Assembly: GCF_014646135.1 (NCBI RefSeq)
Contig: NZ_BMMW01000001.1
Location: 389,570-453,569, forward strand
From: Nocardia camponoti
Lineage (GTDB): Bacteria > Actinomycetota > Actinomycetes > Mycobacteriales > Mycobacteriaceae
DNA: 64,000 nucleotides
Direction of reading: 5' to 3'
A model generated the notes under the pieces. It made no database searches and had not been told where the DNA came from. It was given only the letters and a program-made list of their open reading frames with translations. The position numbers were made by a program, and so were the translations under genes. Shown piece by piece: positions 17,246-25,196 of this stretch (position 1 is its first letter; every line of letters starts with the position of its first letter).

Positions 17246-18418
17246 CTAGAGGCCGAGTTTCGTCACCGCGTTGTCGTCGAGTGGGTTGGCCGTGCGGATG
17301 TAGCCGTGGACGGTGCGAGGGTTGGACCAACGGCCTTGGCGCATGATTTCGCGGTCGCTCGCACCGCCTAGCGCGGCCTGGGTGGCGAAGCCGGCACGTA
17401 GGGAATGGCCGGAGAACAGGGCGGGGTCGAGACCAGCGCGTGCGGCATAGCGTTTGACCAGCTCGGCGACCGCGCGGCCGGAGATCGCGGTGTCGCCGAT
17501 GCCGCCGTGTCGGTTGATCGTGGGGAACAGGGGGCGTTGCTCGTCGTCGGTGAGGTGCGTGCCGGTGAAGCCGTGGCAGCGGTGCACTTTCGGGTCGACT
17601 GGTTCTTCGTTGCCCGGTGCTTCGAGCAGGCGGATCCAGTCGGCGAACGCGCAGACCGGGCAGGTGTGCGGGTGCTGACCTCGGGGGAGCGCGATGCGTT
17701 GTTCGGCTGCGCCGGTGGGGTCGGTTTTGGTTGTCGGCAGGGCGATGACCAGCAGCGGCTCGCCGGTCGCATGATCGGTGCGGACCTCGACGTCGCTGAT
17801 GCGCAGGCCAGCCAGTTCGCTGCGGCGTAGTGCGCCAGCGAAGCCGACCAGCAGGGCTAGGGCGTCGCGACGACGCGCTGGTTCGGTAGGCCAGCCCGGT
17901 TCGGGCAGCTGGGCGAGGAGTTGGTCGAGCGTGTGCAGCATGACCGGGCGTTTGCGGGTCGGTGCGGTGCGTCGCGTGCGCCGGATGCCGCGCAGGGTGA
18001 GTCGGACGACGTCGGAGCGGGTTGGTGACGGCAGGCCGTTCGCGGCGTGGACAGCGGCGATCGCGGCTGCTTTCCGGTCGAGAGTCGCGGGGCTGAACGC
18101 CCATCGCCCGTCAGCTTTACGCGCATCAGCGGCGGCCGCGAGGTACACCGCGACGTCAAGCGGGTCGGCGGGCAGCGCCTGACGGTGCTCGGCGAGGCAC
18201 CATGCGGCCCACGCGACCCAGTCGGTGCGGTAGGCGCGCAAGGTGTTCTCGGATTGCGACGCCTCAAGGTAGCGGTGGAGCGCGGACGCTTGGTTGTCGT
18301 CGAAGCGTTCGCGGACAAGGCGCAATGCGGCGGTGTCGACGAGGACGCTGCGCACACCCCTGCGTAGTTCGGTGCGGACGCGTTCCGGCAGGACGACTGC
18401 GGCATCGCGGTTGGTCAC
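17246..18418 (-). CDS. Tyrosine-type site-specific recombinase/integrase
   Basis: A 390-residue phage-integrase-family enzyme. An N-terminal SAM-like core-binding domain (about 35-130, SENTLRAYRTDWVAWAAWCLAEHRQALPADP) precedes the catalytic domain, in which Arg (GALRRSELAGL), Lys (TKTDPTGAAEQR), HSLRAGFATQAA (His-x-x-Arg), a GRWSNPRTV His/Trp position and the nucleophile Tyr in VHGYIR are all visible. It is therefore probably active. It sits beside a 22-bp inverted repeat at its own start. No obvious att core or excisionase was found. Recombinases of this group occur on actinobacterial genomic islands and as solitary genes. The gene starts at GTG 18418. Confidence 0.92.
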   Translation of the reverse strand: MTNRDAAVVLPERVRTELRRGVRSVLVDTAALRLVRERFDDNQASALHRYLEASQSENTLRAYRTDWVAWAAWCLAEHRQALPADPLDVAVYLAAAADARKADGRWAFSPATLDRKAAAIAAVHAANGLPSPTRSDVVRLTLRGIRRTRRTAPTRKRPVMLHTLDQLLAQLPEPGWPTEPARRRDALALLVGFAGALRRSELAGLRISDVEVRTDHATGEPLLVIALPTTKTDPTGAAEQRIALPRGQHPHTCPVCAFADWIRLLEAPGNEEPVDPKVHRCHGFTGTHLTDDEQRPLFPTINRHGGIGDTAISGRAVAELVKRYAARAGLDPALFSGHSLRAGFATQAALGGASDREIMRQGRWSNPRTVHGYIRTANPLDDNAVTKLGL

Positions 18419-18440
18419 CCGATCAACCCTAGGTGATCGG
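18419..18440. repeat. 22-bp inverted repeat at the recombinase start
   Basis: Arms CCGATCA and TGATCGG separated by 8 bp, directly before the GTG of the recombinase gene. It could be an autoregulatory operator or a recombinase core-type site. Arm symmetry is exact; function is unknown. Confidence 0.4.
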
Positions 18441-18447
18441 GGTTAGC

Positions 18448-18717
18448 TCATGGCATTTCAGCGAGTTCGGCGAGCTTCGTGTGGATGTAGGCGGCGAGGC
18501 GGTGGCGTGCCGCGGTGGTGAGGTGGCTCGTTTCGCCGATGCTGGGGAAGCCCGCGTGGTTGAGTGGTGTCGCCGGTTCGTCGGCGGTTTCGGCAGGTTC
18601 CGTCGCTGGCGACGGCTCGGTTGCCGGGGTGACTAACTCAAGGTGAGTCGATGTGTGCCGGGGTAGCGGAACGTACGGCTCATCCGGCTCGGTAGTTGCT
18701 GCTCCGGTGTGTCCCAT
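18448..18717 (-). CDS. Hypothetical small protein upstream of the recombinase
   Basis: An 89-residue product beginning at ATG 18717, ending 29 nt before the recombinase GTG on the same strand. The first half is rich in Pro, Thr, Glu and Ala (disordered), while the last 35 residues (SIGETSHLTTAARHRLAAYIHTKLAELAEMP) look like a helical pair. No family is recognised. Position suggests an accessory factor of the recombinase, but a real product is only moderately certain. Confidence 0.45.
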   Translation of the reverse strand: MGHTGAATTEPDEPYVPLPRHTSTHLELVTPATEPSPATEPAETADEPATPLNHAGFPSIGETSHLTTAARHRLAAYIHTKLAELAEMP

Positions 18718-18802
18718 ATATGAACCCTAACGGTTTGATTACGGCCCTTGCCAACACATCGACATATTCAGTGGCGACCGACACGTTTAGCCAACGCACG
18801 CC

Positions 18803-19450
18803 ATGAGTATCCATGCTCGCATAACCGCATGCTTCGTGCGCGAGATCGCCGGTGCGATAAGCGAACTCAGCGAAGTTGTCGGTGGGTATCGTCATGATGG
18901 GCAGGTGGACATCACCTTCGCCGCCGACGAGATTCGGTTCGTCGCGTATCCGTTCGTCGGCGCGTCGGTGTATCCGGCTGGGGTGTTGCCCGTCGCTGAC
19001 ATTCGGGATGTCGATGTGTCGGCGTGGCCGCCCGAGATCCGCACGCGTGCTGGCGAAACAGTGTTCGTGCATGGGGGTTCGCGCGCTGAGTTAGCGGAAT
19101 TTTGTCGGCGCAATGGGGTTGTCGAGGTCTATCGCGTCGACGTGTGGGCTGATTTGCTTGAACCGTTCCTGGATACCCAGTTCGACGCGACGCACGAGGA
19201 TTTCACACTGTCGCGGCTGCGTTCGGTGGGGTTTTCGGCTGGTGAGGTCGCTGAGATTCGGGCGCGCGTTGGGCCGTTGATGGAGTCGTACAACTTCGAC
19301 ACGATGCTGTGGGAATGGGTGCATTTGGGGTTGCACGACCTGTTGTCGGCGTTGGTGTGGTCGCGAGTGTCGCGTAGGGCGCGCCGATCGTTGGGTGACC
19401 CGGCTGAGGTGTATCGGTGGGCGATGGCGATTGCCGAGCGCGGGGCTTGA
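18803..19450 (+). CDS. Hypothetical protein
   Basis: A 215-residue soluble protein starting at ATG 18803, with no signal peptide or membrane segment. A beta-rich first half (GQVDITFAADEIRFVAYPF, VFVHGGSRAELAEFCRRNGVVEVYRVDVWADLLEPFLDT) is followed by an alpha-helical second half with ALVWSRVSRRARRSLGDPAEVYRWAMAIAERG. I do not recognise a family; it has the look of a conserved actinobacterial hypothetical. It precedes the HEAT-repeat pair on the same strand by about 30 bp and may be in the same transcript. Confidence 0.6.
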   Translation: MSIHARITACFVREIAGAISELSEVVGGYRHDGQVDITFAADEIRFVAYPFVGASVYPAGVLPVADIRDVDVSAWPPEIRTRAGETVFVHGGSRAELAEFCRRNGVVEVYRVDVWADLLEPFLDTQFDATHEDFTLSRLRSVGFSAGEVAEIRARVGPLMESYNFDTMLWEWVHLGLHDLLSALVWSRVSRRARRSLGDPAEVYRWAMAIAERGA

Positions 19451-19483
19451 CCTTCGCACTGTGTCAAGCCGTTCACTGGGGTG

Positions 19484-20122
19484 ATGAACATTTCTGGGTT
19501 GACGGCGGTGGATTCGTCGGTGCGGTTGTCGACGGCGCTCGCGATTGGTACGCACGTACCTGACGGGCTGGTCGGGGTACTGGTTGAGCGGTGCGCGATT
19601 GAGCCGGACTTCTACGTCCGCGACATGCTCACGTGGGCGTTGACGCGCTATCCCCGTGCTTCGGTTGTGCCCGCGTTGCGGGCTGAGTTGCGTTCGGCGC
19701 GCGCGCAGGCGCGGAGTCAGGCGTTGCATACGCTGTCGAAGATTGGCGATGCGTCGGTGTGGCCAGACATCACGTCGGCGCTGCTGCGTGACCCCGATGT
19801 GGAAGTGGCGCGGAGTGCGTGGCGGGCCGCGGTCGTGCTCGTTCCCGATGCGGAGAAGGGGTGGTTGGCGGTGGAGTTGACGACGCAGTTGGGACGTGGG
19901 GCGACCGAGACTCAGCGGAGCTTGAGTCGGGCGCTTGTTGAGCTGGGTGATCATGCGTCGGTGGTGATCGCTGGGTTCGAGGCGAGTGCCGATCCGGTTG
20001 TGCGCGCGCACGCGGTTGCGACGCGGGCGTTGCTGAATGATCCGGATGCGGCGTTTGAGCTGAATGTCGCTGCTGCGCGGCGTGCGGTTGCCTTAGGGGC
20101 GGTGCTTCGTGCTGATCGGTGA
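19484..20122 (+). CDS. HEAT-repeat-like protein
   Basis: A 212-residue all-helical protein (ATG 19484; GTG 19481 also possible) made of consecutive HEAT-type units such as VRDMLTWALTRYPRASVVPALRAEL, ARSQALHTLSKIGDASVWPDITSALLRDPD, and VRAHAVATRALLNDPDAAF. No catalytic motif is seen, so it is probably a binding scaffold. Its end overlaps the start of the MerR-HEAT gene by 14 bp, showing co-translation. The two HEAT arrays may interact. The function is unknown. Confidence 0.7.
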   Translation: MNISGLTAVDSSVRLSTALAIGTHVPDGLVGVLVERCAIEPDFYVRDMLTWALTRYPRASVVPALRAELRSARAQARSQALHTLSKIGDASVWPDITSALLRDPDVEVARSAWRAAVVLVPDAEKGWLAVELTTQLGRGATETQRSLSRALVELGDHASVVIAGFEASADPVVRAHAVATRALLNDPDAAFELNVAAARRAVALGAVLRADR

Positions 20123-21077
20123 CGTTGCCGAGCGCACAGGGGTCAGTGCGCGGATGTTGCGGCATTACGACTCGCTCGGGTTGGTTGTGCCCACCGGGAG
20201 AACGGTTGGTGGGTATCGCGAGTACGCGCCAGCCGACCTGCGTCGCATCTTTTATGTGGAAGGGCTTCGCTCCCTTGGTCTTTCGCTTCGTCAGGTTGGG
20301 GCGGCGTTGGCTGACGCGTCGTTCACCCCGGCTGGACTCGTTGGTGAGCTGATCGTCGAGACGCAGCGGCGACTCGAGGCCGACCGTGAGTTGCTTGCCC
20401 GTCTGCGTGCGGTTGACACGGCCGCCCCTGCTTCGTGGGAGGAAGTGGCTGACGTTGTCGGGTTGCTGCGTGGGCTCGCTTCGCCGGATGCGGGGCGACG
20501 GCAACGCACGGTGTTGACCGAGTCTGTGCCCGCTGACGCGCTGGTAGAGGCCGTGCTCGCCGAGGACGTTCCGAACGTCGCCGGTGCGCTGCGGTGGGCG
20601 TTGGCCCGTGCGGGCGACGATGCGGTGCCGGGGTTGGTCGCGGCGTTGAGTTCCGACGACGTTGTGTTGCGGCGTCGGGCTGTTGACGCGCTGGTGAGCC
20701 TGCCGGGAGTGGAGTCGACAGCGGGTCTTGTTGTGGCGCTTGATGATTCCGACGAGGTCGTGCGGAGGCGTGCGGTGTTGGCGTTGGGTGCTCGTAATGA
20801 TGTTTACGTGGTGGGAGAACTTGTTGCGATCGTGCGTGATGGGCCGAACGATGTGGAAGCGGCGGAGTTGTTGGGCGCGTTGGCAAGTGGTGCCGAGGGC
20901 GATCGGATTCGGGCTGCGCTAGCGGTCGAGTTGGCTGCGCCCGCTGCCGATTCAGCTCAGCGGATCCGGCTCACGCAGGCGCTGGCGGAGATCCCGGGCA
21001 CAGGTTCGATGTTGACTGAGCTTGTCGATGACGACGACGAGGCGGTGGCGCGGATCGCGTCGGCGCTGATTTTGTGA
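20109..21077 (+). CDS. MerR regulator fused to HEAT repeats
   Basis: A 322-residue protein starting at GTG 20109. Residues 1-70 are a clear MerR winged helix (LIGDVAERTGVSARMLRHYDSLGLVVPTGRTVGGYREY). A coiled-coil dimerisation helix follows (about 75-100), then a C-terminal array of HEAT units (about 120-320) with repeated DDVVLRRRAVDALVSLPGV, SDEVVRRRAVLALGARNDV. This is an uncommon fusion in place of the usual ligand domain. Translation is coupled to the preceding HEAT protein, so the HEAT arrays are candidate partners. The signal sensed is unknown. Confidence 0.85.
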   Translation: MLIGDVAERTGVSARMLRHYDSLGLVVPTGRTVGGYREYAPADLRRIFYVEGLRSLGLSLRQVGAALADASFTPAGLVGELIVETQRRLEADRELLARLRAVDTAAPASWEEVADVVGLLRGLASPDAGRRQRTVLTESVPADALVEAVLAEDVPNVAGALRWALARAGDDAVPGLVAALSSDDVVLRRRAVDALVSLPGVESTAGLVVALDDSDEVVRRRAVLALGARNDVYVVGELVAIVRDGPNDVEAAELLGALASGAEGDRIRAALAVELAAPAADSAQRIRLTQALAEIPGTGSMLTELVDDDDEAVARIASALIL

Positions 21078-21087
21078 CGGAGGGAAG

Positions 21088-21684
21088 CTAACTGTCGTCG
21101 CGCGGCTGGCCTTCGACGATTGTCTCTGGGTGGTCCAGCATCGCGGCCGCGCGTGTGGTGGCGTTGGCGCGCAGTTCCGATTCCGATACTTCGTCGAGCC
21201 CCGTTGCGGCCCGGAGGAACGGGCCGAGGATCTCCCAGCCGATGAGCAGTGCGGCGGCATTGGCGGCCGCTAGTGAGGCTGAATGCTGTTCGGCCCCTCC
21301 GGCTTTCGCTCGCTCAATCAAGGCTTCCATGATGGGGAATCGGTGTTGCAGTTCGCCGACGGGGTAGCCGTCGAGCAGGCAGCGGACCAGCACTCGGACG
21401 TGTAGTTGCGCGCCGGGGTTGGGGGTGAGGTTGGCGTTGGGGTCGTGTTGGTCGCCCAGGTGATCGAGGACCGCGCCGATGAGGTTGTCTTTCGCGCCGA
21501 AGTGGCGGAAGACGAGACCGTGGTTGATGCCCGCGCGTTCGGCGATGTCGCGGACTGATGTCGCGTTGGGGCCGCGTTCGGCGAACAGGTGCGCGGCGTG
21601 TTCGAGGACGGCGGCGCGGATGGCGGCGCGGCCAACCGGGGTTGGAATCGGGTTGATTCGATCCGTCGTCTCGCCTGTAGTCAC
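21088..21684 (-). CDS. TetR family transcriptional regulator
   Basis: A 198-residue repressor from GTG 21684. The helix-turn-helix is HAAHLFAERGPNATSVRDIAERAGINHGLVFRHFGAKDNLIGAVLDH. It is divergent from the TauD-type dioxygenase gene, and two copies of TGTAGTC-N4-GACTACA occupy the 63-bp gap, one of them over its own start codon. It almost certainly controls both genes. The inducer is probably a substrate of the dioxygenase or a related compound. Confidence 0.9.
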   Translation of the reverse strand: MTTGETTDRINPIPTPVGRAAIRAAVLEHAAHLFAERGPNATSVRDIAERAGINHGLVFRHFGAKDNLIGAVLDHLGDQHDPNANLTPNPGAQLHVRVLVRCLLDGYPVGELQHRFPIMEALIERAKAGGAEQHSASLAAANAAALLIGWEILGPFLRAATGLDEVSESELRANATTRAAAMLDHPETIVEGQPRDDS

Positions 21685-21693
21685 CTGACTACA
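21676..21693. promoter_or_regulatory. Operator copy 1 (TGTAGTC-N4-GACTACA)
   Basis: 7-bp perfect arms, spacer ACCT, overlapping the GTG start of the TetR gene. It is one of two near-identical sites 34 bp apart in the divergent gap, consistent with autorepression. Confidence 0.75.
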
Positions 21694-21709
21694 TTAGCGG
21701 TAGTCCTGC

Positions 21710-21727
21710 TGTAGTCGAGCGACTACA
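21710..21727. promoter_or_regulatory. Operator copy 2 (TGTAGTC-N4-GACTACA)
   Basis: The same 7-bp arms with spacer GAGC, 20 bp before the dioxygenase ATG (21748). A single half-site GTAGTC lies between the copies (21700-21705). Two operators for divergent promoters are a classic TetR arrangement. Confidence 0.75.
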
Positions 21728-21747
21728 TGAGCGAAGGAGATCGTGAG

Positions 21748-22689
21748 ATGTCGGCATCAACCACCCTGACCGCGCCGATCGGGCCATTCCCACTTTTCGG
21801 ATACCCGCTGGTCGTCGGCCCCTACGGGCATCTGCGTGCCGAGCGAGACCGTCTGCGTGGTTTGCGGTGGCAGCACTTCGACGCCCGCCTCGTCGGCGCG
21901 ACGCTCGGTGCTGAAATCAGCGGCGTCGACCTCACCGTCGAGCAGCCTGCCGAAGTCATCGCCGAAATCACGCAGGCGCTGCACGATTACAAGGTGCTGT
22001 TCTTCCGCGACCAGCCGCTGACCCCGGCCCAGCATGTGCGGTTCGCGCGGGGTTTCGGCGAACTCGAAATCCACCCGGCCCTCGCCGCGAGCGCTGACCA
22101 GCCCGAGCTGGTGCGATTTGAGAAGGGCGACAACATGGTTGGCGTCGAGAACGCGTGGCATCACGACGTCACATGGCGCGAGCGGCCGTCGCTGGGTGCG
22201 ATCCTGCACGCGGTCGATGTCCCAGAAATCGGTGGCGACACCCTTTTTGCCGATATGTACGCCGCGCACGACTCCCTGGACGACGAGACCCGCGCCGAGA
22301 TCGACACGCTCGACGCCGTGCACGATTTCACGCGCGCGTTCGGTCGCGGTGCTTCGCCGGAACAGCAGGAACAACTGCGCAAGCAGCACCCGTCGGTGGT
22401 CCATCCTGTGGTGGCAAAACACGCCGTGACCGGCCGCAAGCATCTTTACGTGAACCGGATTTTCACCGAGGGCATCGTTGGTTACGACGAGTCCCGCAGC
22501 CGCGAGCTGATCGACCGTTTGGCCCGACGCGCCGACGCCCCCGAACACCAGGTGCGCTTGAAGTGGGAGCCGGACACGGTGGCCTTCTGGGACAACCGCG
22601 CGGTCCAGCACTACGCGGCAAGCGATTATTGGCCGCAGCGCCGGGTGGTTGAACGCGCGTCGATCATCGGACCGCGCCCGAGTCGGTAG
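21748..22689 (+). CDS. TauD/TfdA family 2-oxoglutarate-dependent dioxygenase
   Basis: About 313 residues from ATG 21748, which has GGAG 8 nt upstream; the ATG at 21727 lies in the operator and is unlikely. Iron ligands are visible as WHHDVTW (His-x-Asp) and the distal His in AVQHYAASDYWP, with an Arg in RRVVERASI for 2-oxoglutarate. The enzyme hydroxylates a substrate such as taurine, an alkyl sulfonate/sulfate or an aryloxy acid, using O2 and releasing CO2 and succinate. The neighbouring TetR regulator and twin operators suggest induction by that substrate, which is not identified. Confidence 0.9.
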   Translation: MSASTTLTAPIGPFPLFGYPLVVGPYGHLRAERDRLRGLRWQHFDARLVGATLGAEISGVDLTVEQPAEVIAEITQALHDYKVLFFRDQPLTPAQHVRFARGFGELEIHPALAASADQPELVRFEKGDNMVGVENAWHHDVTWRERPSLGAILHAVDVPEIGGDTLFADMYAAHDSLDDETRAEIDTLDAVHDFTRAFGRGASPEQQEQLRKQHPSVVHPVVAKHAVTGRKHLYVNRIFTEGIVGYDESRSRELIDRLARRADAPEHQVRLKWEPDTVAFWDNRAVQHYAASDYWPQRRVVERASIIGPRPSR

Positions 22690-22989
22690 TGGGGGAATGT
22701 CGTCGCAGGCTGCTTGAGCAGCGATGAAGTGGATGGTGGTGGAACAGCTCAGGCACGTGCGTTGTGTGAGACTGCCGATACTGGGTATTACGGTGAAAGC
22801 TGTTCTTGGCGTTGATGATTGGTGCGGTGATGGCCGCGCTCGCCGTCGCCGCCAGCCAACGCCCGCGCCGTCGCTGCTGACTTTGCGTGCGGGTCGCGCC
22901 CCGGCTCGCGCCCGTGCAGACGAGGTAGGTACCCGCGACTGAGTAGTTGCCCGCATCCGCGGAGGTCGGTGTGACGCGATGCTTAGTCC
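22690..22989. other. Intergenic stretch with no supported gene
   Basis: About 300 bp between the dioxygenase gene and the small membrane protein gene. A minus-strand frame of up to 113 codons and a plus-strand frame of 72 codons exist, but both are Arg/Ser/His-rich, lack a ribosome binding site and resemble no family. I see no RNA gene or clear regulatory site. Confidence 0.5.
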
Positions 22990-23376
22990 ATGGGTGACAC
23001 ATCAACCAAGGTTCCGCAGCTTCGATCGACCGTCTCGTGGTGGGAAATCGTGCTCGCTGTCGTTTGCTACGGTCTCGCGTTCTCGACCGCCGCGTTCCTG
23101 TTGATCATGACCGCGATGTTCGCGATGGCGGCGGATAGTTGCCAGTCGCCCAGCCCGTGCCTGGATCGCGTGAACCAGGCTGGGGCGATTTCGGCGGGCG
23201 GGATCGCGACGGTTGTGGTCGGCGGCGTTATCGCCGGTGTCGTTGCCGCAGTCATCGCGCGTCGGCAGATCTGGGTGTGTGGATTGGCCACGTTGGTGCT
23301 GCTCGTCGTGCCGTTCAGCGTGGGCATGACGATGGCCAATAGCGCTGGCGACCTTAGTACGACGTCCGTGCGCTAA
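22990..23376 (+). CDS. Small integral membrane protein
   Basis: A 128-residue protein with three hydrophobic helices: about 18-47, 68-90 and 93-115. Two Cys residues in the loop SCQSPSPCLD could form a disulfide outside the cell. No family is recognised; many actinobacteria have such small membrane proteins. A 17-bp perfect hairpin follows 29 bp after the stop, so it is probably a single-gene transcript. Confidence 0.65.
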   Translation: MGDTSTKVPQLRSTVSWWEIVLAVVCYGLAFSTAAFLLIMTAMFAMAADSCQSPSPCLDRVNQAGAISAGGIATVVVGGVIAGVVAAVIARRQIWVCGLATLVLLVVPFSVGMTMANSAGDLSTTSVR

Positions 23377-23405
23377 AAGCCTGTCAGTTGTCACCATTCG
23401 GGCGA

Positions 23406-23460
23406 GGGAATTCGCGGTATCGCCTCGACTCTGTCGACCGTGTCGATACCGCGAATTCCC
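23406..23460. terminator. Bidirectional terminator, 17-bp perfect inverted repeat
   Basis: Arms GGGAATTCGCGGTATCG and CGATACCGCGAATTCCC with a 21-nt loop, followed by a T5 run (23473-23477) on the plus strand. It lies between the convergent membrane-protein and lipoprotein genes. The arms are unusually long and exact for a terminator, but position supports that role. Confidence 0.65.
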
Positions 23461-23484
23461 AGGGGCTGCTCCGTTTTTCGTGCG

Positions 23485-24318
23485 CTAGGACGCGCGCAGT
23501 GCGATCACGAGGCCGTCTTTTTTGCACACCGACGGGGTTGTCGGGTCAGCTTGAGCGTCGCACTGCCAGCCGTCGACGGTCATCGATGGGGACGGGCTGA
23601 CTGTCGTTACGTAGGTTGTCGCGACGTTGATCGCTTCCGTGCAACCCGGGCGTCCAGCCGAAGTGCCAACGGCGATAACGGTTCTCGTGCCGCCACCCGC
23701 GTCGGTGACGGGGCCGCAGTTCACGTCGTCGACGACCGGGGCGGGTTCGGGCGGAACGCTGCTTGTTGTCGTGACCGGGGTGCTGGTCGGGATGATCGTG
23801 CGAATAGGGGTCGGGGCCGGGCTCGGCGGATTCGCCGGAGCCGCGTTGCCGCGCAAGCCGATCATCAGGCCGTCTTTGAAGCAGACATGCGGGACGGTGG
23901 TGTCAGGTTGGGGTTCGCAGGTCCAGCCGTCGACGGTGGCCGCGTCGCCGGTGCGGGGGACCGTCAGGTAGTCGGTCACCACGTTGAACGCTTCGGTACA
24001 GCCGGGTCGGCCCGCGTCGGAAGCGAAGGCGATGACGTCGGCTGTTCCGCCGTTTCCGCCGGTGACTGGTCCACAGTTCACGTCAGCGAGGGGTTTCGGT
24101 GCTGGCGGATGGCTCGGGCTGGGCGCCGGGAGTGGGGCCGCGCTGGTGCCAGTCAGTTTCACCGCCGTCGTTGCCGTCGTTGATGCGGTGGTTGTTGATG
24201 CGGTGGTTGTTGACGAATGCGCGGCGTGGTCACCGGATTTGTCGCTACTGCACGCCGCGGTGACAGCCACCGCGGCGCACGCGGCGAAGACGCTGACGGT
24301 GCGTCGATTGACGATCAT
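23485..24318 (-). CDS. Putative lipoprotein with a duplicated Cys-containing domain
   Basis: From ATG 24318 (GGAGG 4 nt upstream), 277 residues. The signal peptide ends in a lipobox VTAAC, so the protein is probably lipid-anchored outside the membrane. A Thr/Ser/Ala-rich linker (about 30-80) follows. The rest holds two homologous units of about 75 residues, each with DVNCGPVT, AGRPGCTEA, V-D-GW-C and a V-C-KDGL end, that is four aligned Cys per unit, joined by a Pro/Thr-rich linker. The family and role are unknown; the Cys pattern suggests disulfide-stabilised binding modules. Confidence 0.75.
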   Translation of the reverse strand: MIVNRRTVSVFAACAAVAVTAACSSDKSGDHAAHSSTTTASTTTASTTATTAVKLTGTSAAPLPAPSPSHPPAPKPLADVNCGPVTGGNGGTADVIAFASDAGRPGCTEAFNVVTDYLTVPRTGDAATVDGWTCEPQPDTTVPHVCFKDGLMIGLRGNAAPANPPSPAPTPIRTIIPTSTPVTTTSSVPPEPAPVVDDVNCGPVTDAGGGTRTVIAVGTSAGRPGCTEAINVATTYVTTVSPSPSMTVDGWQCDAQADPTTPSVCKKDGLVIALRAS

Positions 24319-24661
24319 CGTGCCTCCAGATGTTGCGGCCGGGCGGCCGAGCGTTTCGTCCTGTCCCCGTACGCGTTTGGTCATTCGACCATGTGCGGGC
24401 ATCTCGGTGAACGCGACGCGCTGGATGTCGCCGCTTGCGACGAATCATGAAAGTGCGACCGGACAGATCGACGGTTTCGACCCGCCCCGGCTGTTTTTGG
24501 TCGACCCGGTCTTGGGGTTAACCGGGGCTGCTCAGGGAAGCGGCGCAACGCAATCGGCGGTGGCAGCCGCATTCCGGTACGTCCGTACAGGGGTGCACAG
24601 TTTTTGCGAGGTTTCGTAGGCGATACGTTGCGTTGGCTGCGACCAAACGTAAACGGAAATA
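24319..24661. other. Intergenic region left of the transposon
   Basis: No convincing gene on either strand between the lipoprotein start and the left transposon end. It should contain the lipoprotein promoter. It joins the sequence right of the element (from 32356) to form the ancestral gap before the coiled-coil gene. Confidence 0.5.
24657..24661. repeat. Target site duplication, left copy (AAATA)
   Basis: Five bases directly outside the left end TGTCC of the Tn7-like element, identical to 32351-32355 outside the right end. A 5-bp duplication is the hallmark of Tn7/Tn5053-type transposition. Confidence 0.85.
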
Positions 24662-24761
24662 TGTCCCATCTCAATATTTCTGGTCTGCGAGGCTGACTGC
24701 GACCTGCGATGGACCAGGATAACTGAGCCGGAATTGAGGAAAGTGGCTCAGTGTTTCTGGT
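24662..24761. repeat. Left end of the transposon with three TnsB-type repeats
   Basis: Repeats matching ACCAGN4ACTGAGCC occur at 24669-24684 (minus), 24713-24729 (plus) and 24745-24761 (minus). The outermost copy together with TGTCC forms a 23-bp terminal unit that matches the right end at 16 of 23 positions. Orientation alternates, which differs from the all-same orientation at the right end. Confidence 0.8.
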
Positions 24762-24863
24762 CTGCGTGGAACGTTAGGATCAGTAGCGCGTCCTTGCGGA
24801 GAGGGTCCTCCGGGAGTCTTGTCGAGCTGGCCTCAGGGCCGCTCAACGAGGGGGTCCAGTAGC

Positions 24864-24893
24864 GACCAGGGGTCCGGTGACCAGGGGTCCGGT
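24864..24893 (+). repeat. 15-bp tandem repeat (two copies)
   Basis: GACCAGGGGTCCGGT twice in direct succession inside the left transposon end. Function unknown. Confidence 0.8.
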
Positions 24894-25103
24894 AGTGATG
24901 GCCAACCGCGGCCAGGCTGGATCGTTCCCGTTCGTGACTTCGGTTGATTCACTCGTCACGGACTTGCGCCTGCCGTACTCATGTTCGCCGAGCGATCCTG
25001 AAGCCGGAACCGAATAATTCGTAGATTGAGTTCCTATTTGAAGATTTCATAATGGAACTCCTGAACCGGATGAACTCACCTATCGAACGCGCGTAAGCGG
25101 GGG

Positions 25104-25133
25104 TTGACATTTTTCGTAACGGAAGGGCATTTT
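25104..25133 (+). promoter_or_regulatory. Probable promoter of the transposon cargo
   Basis: TTGACA (25104-25109) and CATTTT (25128-25133) with an 18-bp spacer, 64 bp before the ATG of the first secreted cargo protein. Confidence 0.4.
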
Positions 25134-25196
25134 GCCTCGAAGATGCAACTATCGGGGGATACTTCTACTCGGAAGTACAGCAGGAAGGCTGATTTT

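Larger units (their letters stand above)
24762..25196. other. Left interior of transposon, non-coding
   Basis: About 430 bp with no supported gene. It contains an exact 15-bp tandem duplication of GACCAGGGGTCCGGT at 24864-24893 and a good -35 box TTGACA at 25104-25109 with CATTTT 18 bp later, the probable promoter of the first cargo gene. Confidence 0.5.

Noticed and set aside
22664..23005. 113-codon minus-strand frame
   Set aside because: Rich in Arg, Ser, His and Thr, no ribosome binding site, no recognisable domain, and overlaps the dioxygenase end.
23984..24619. 211-codon plus-strand frame across the lipoprotein start and the flank of the transposon
   Set aside because: Antisense shadow of the lipoprotein gene; composition mirrors its low-complexity linker.
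24864..24893. Short tandem repeat considered as a CRISPR-like array
   Set aside because: Only two copies in direct contact, no spacers and no cas genes anywhere in the window.
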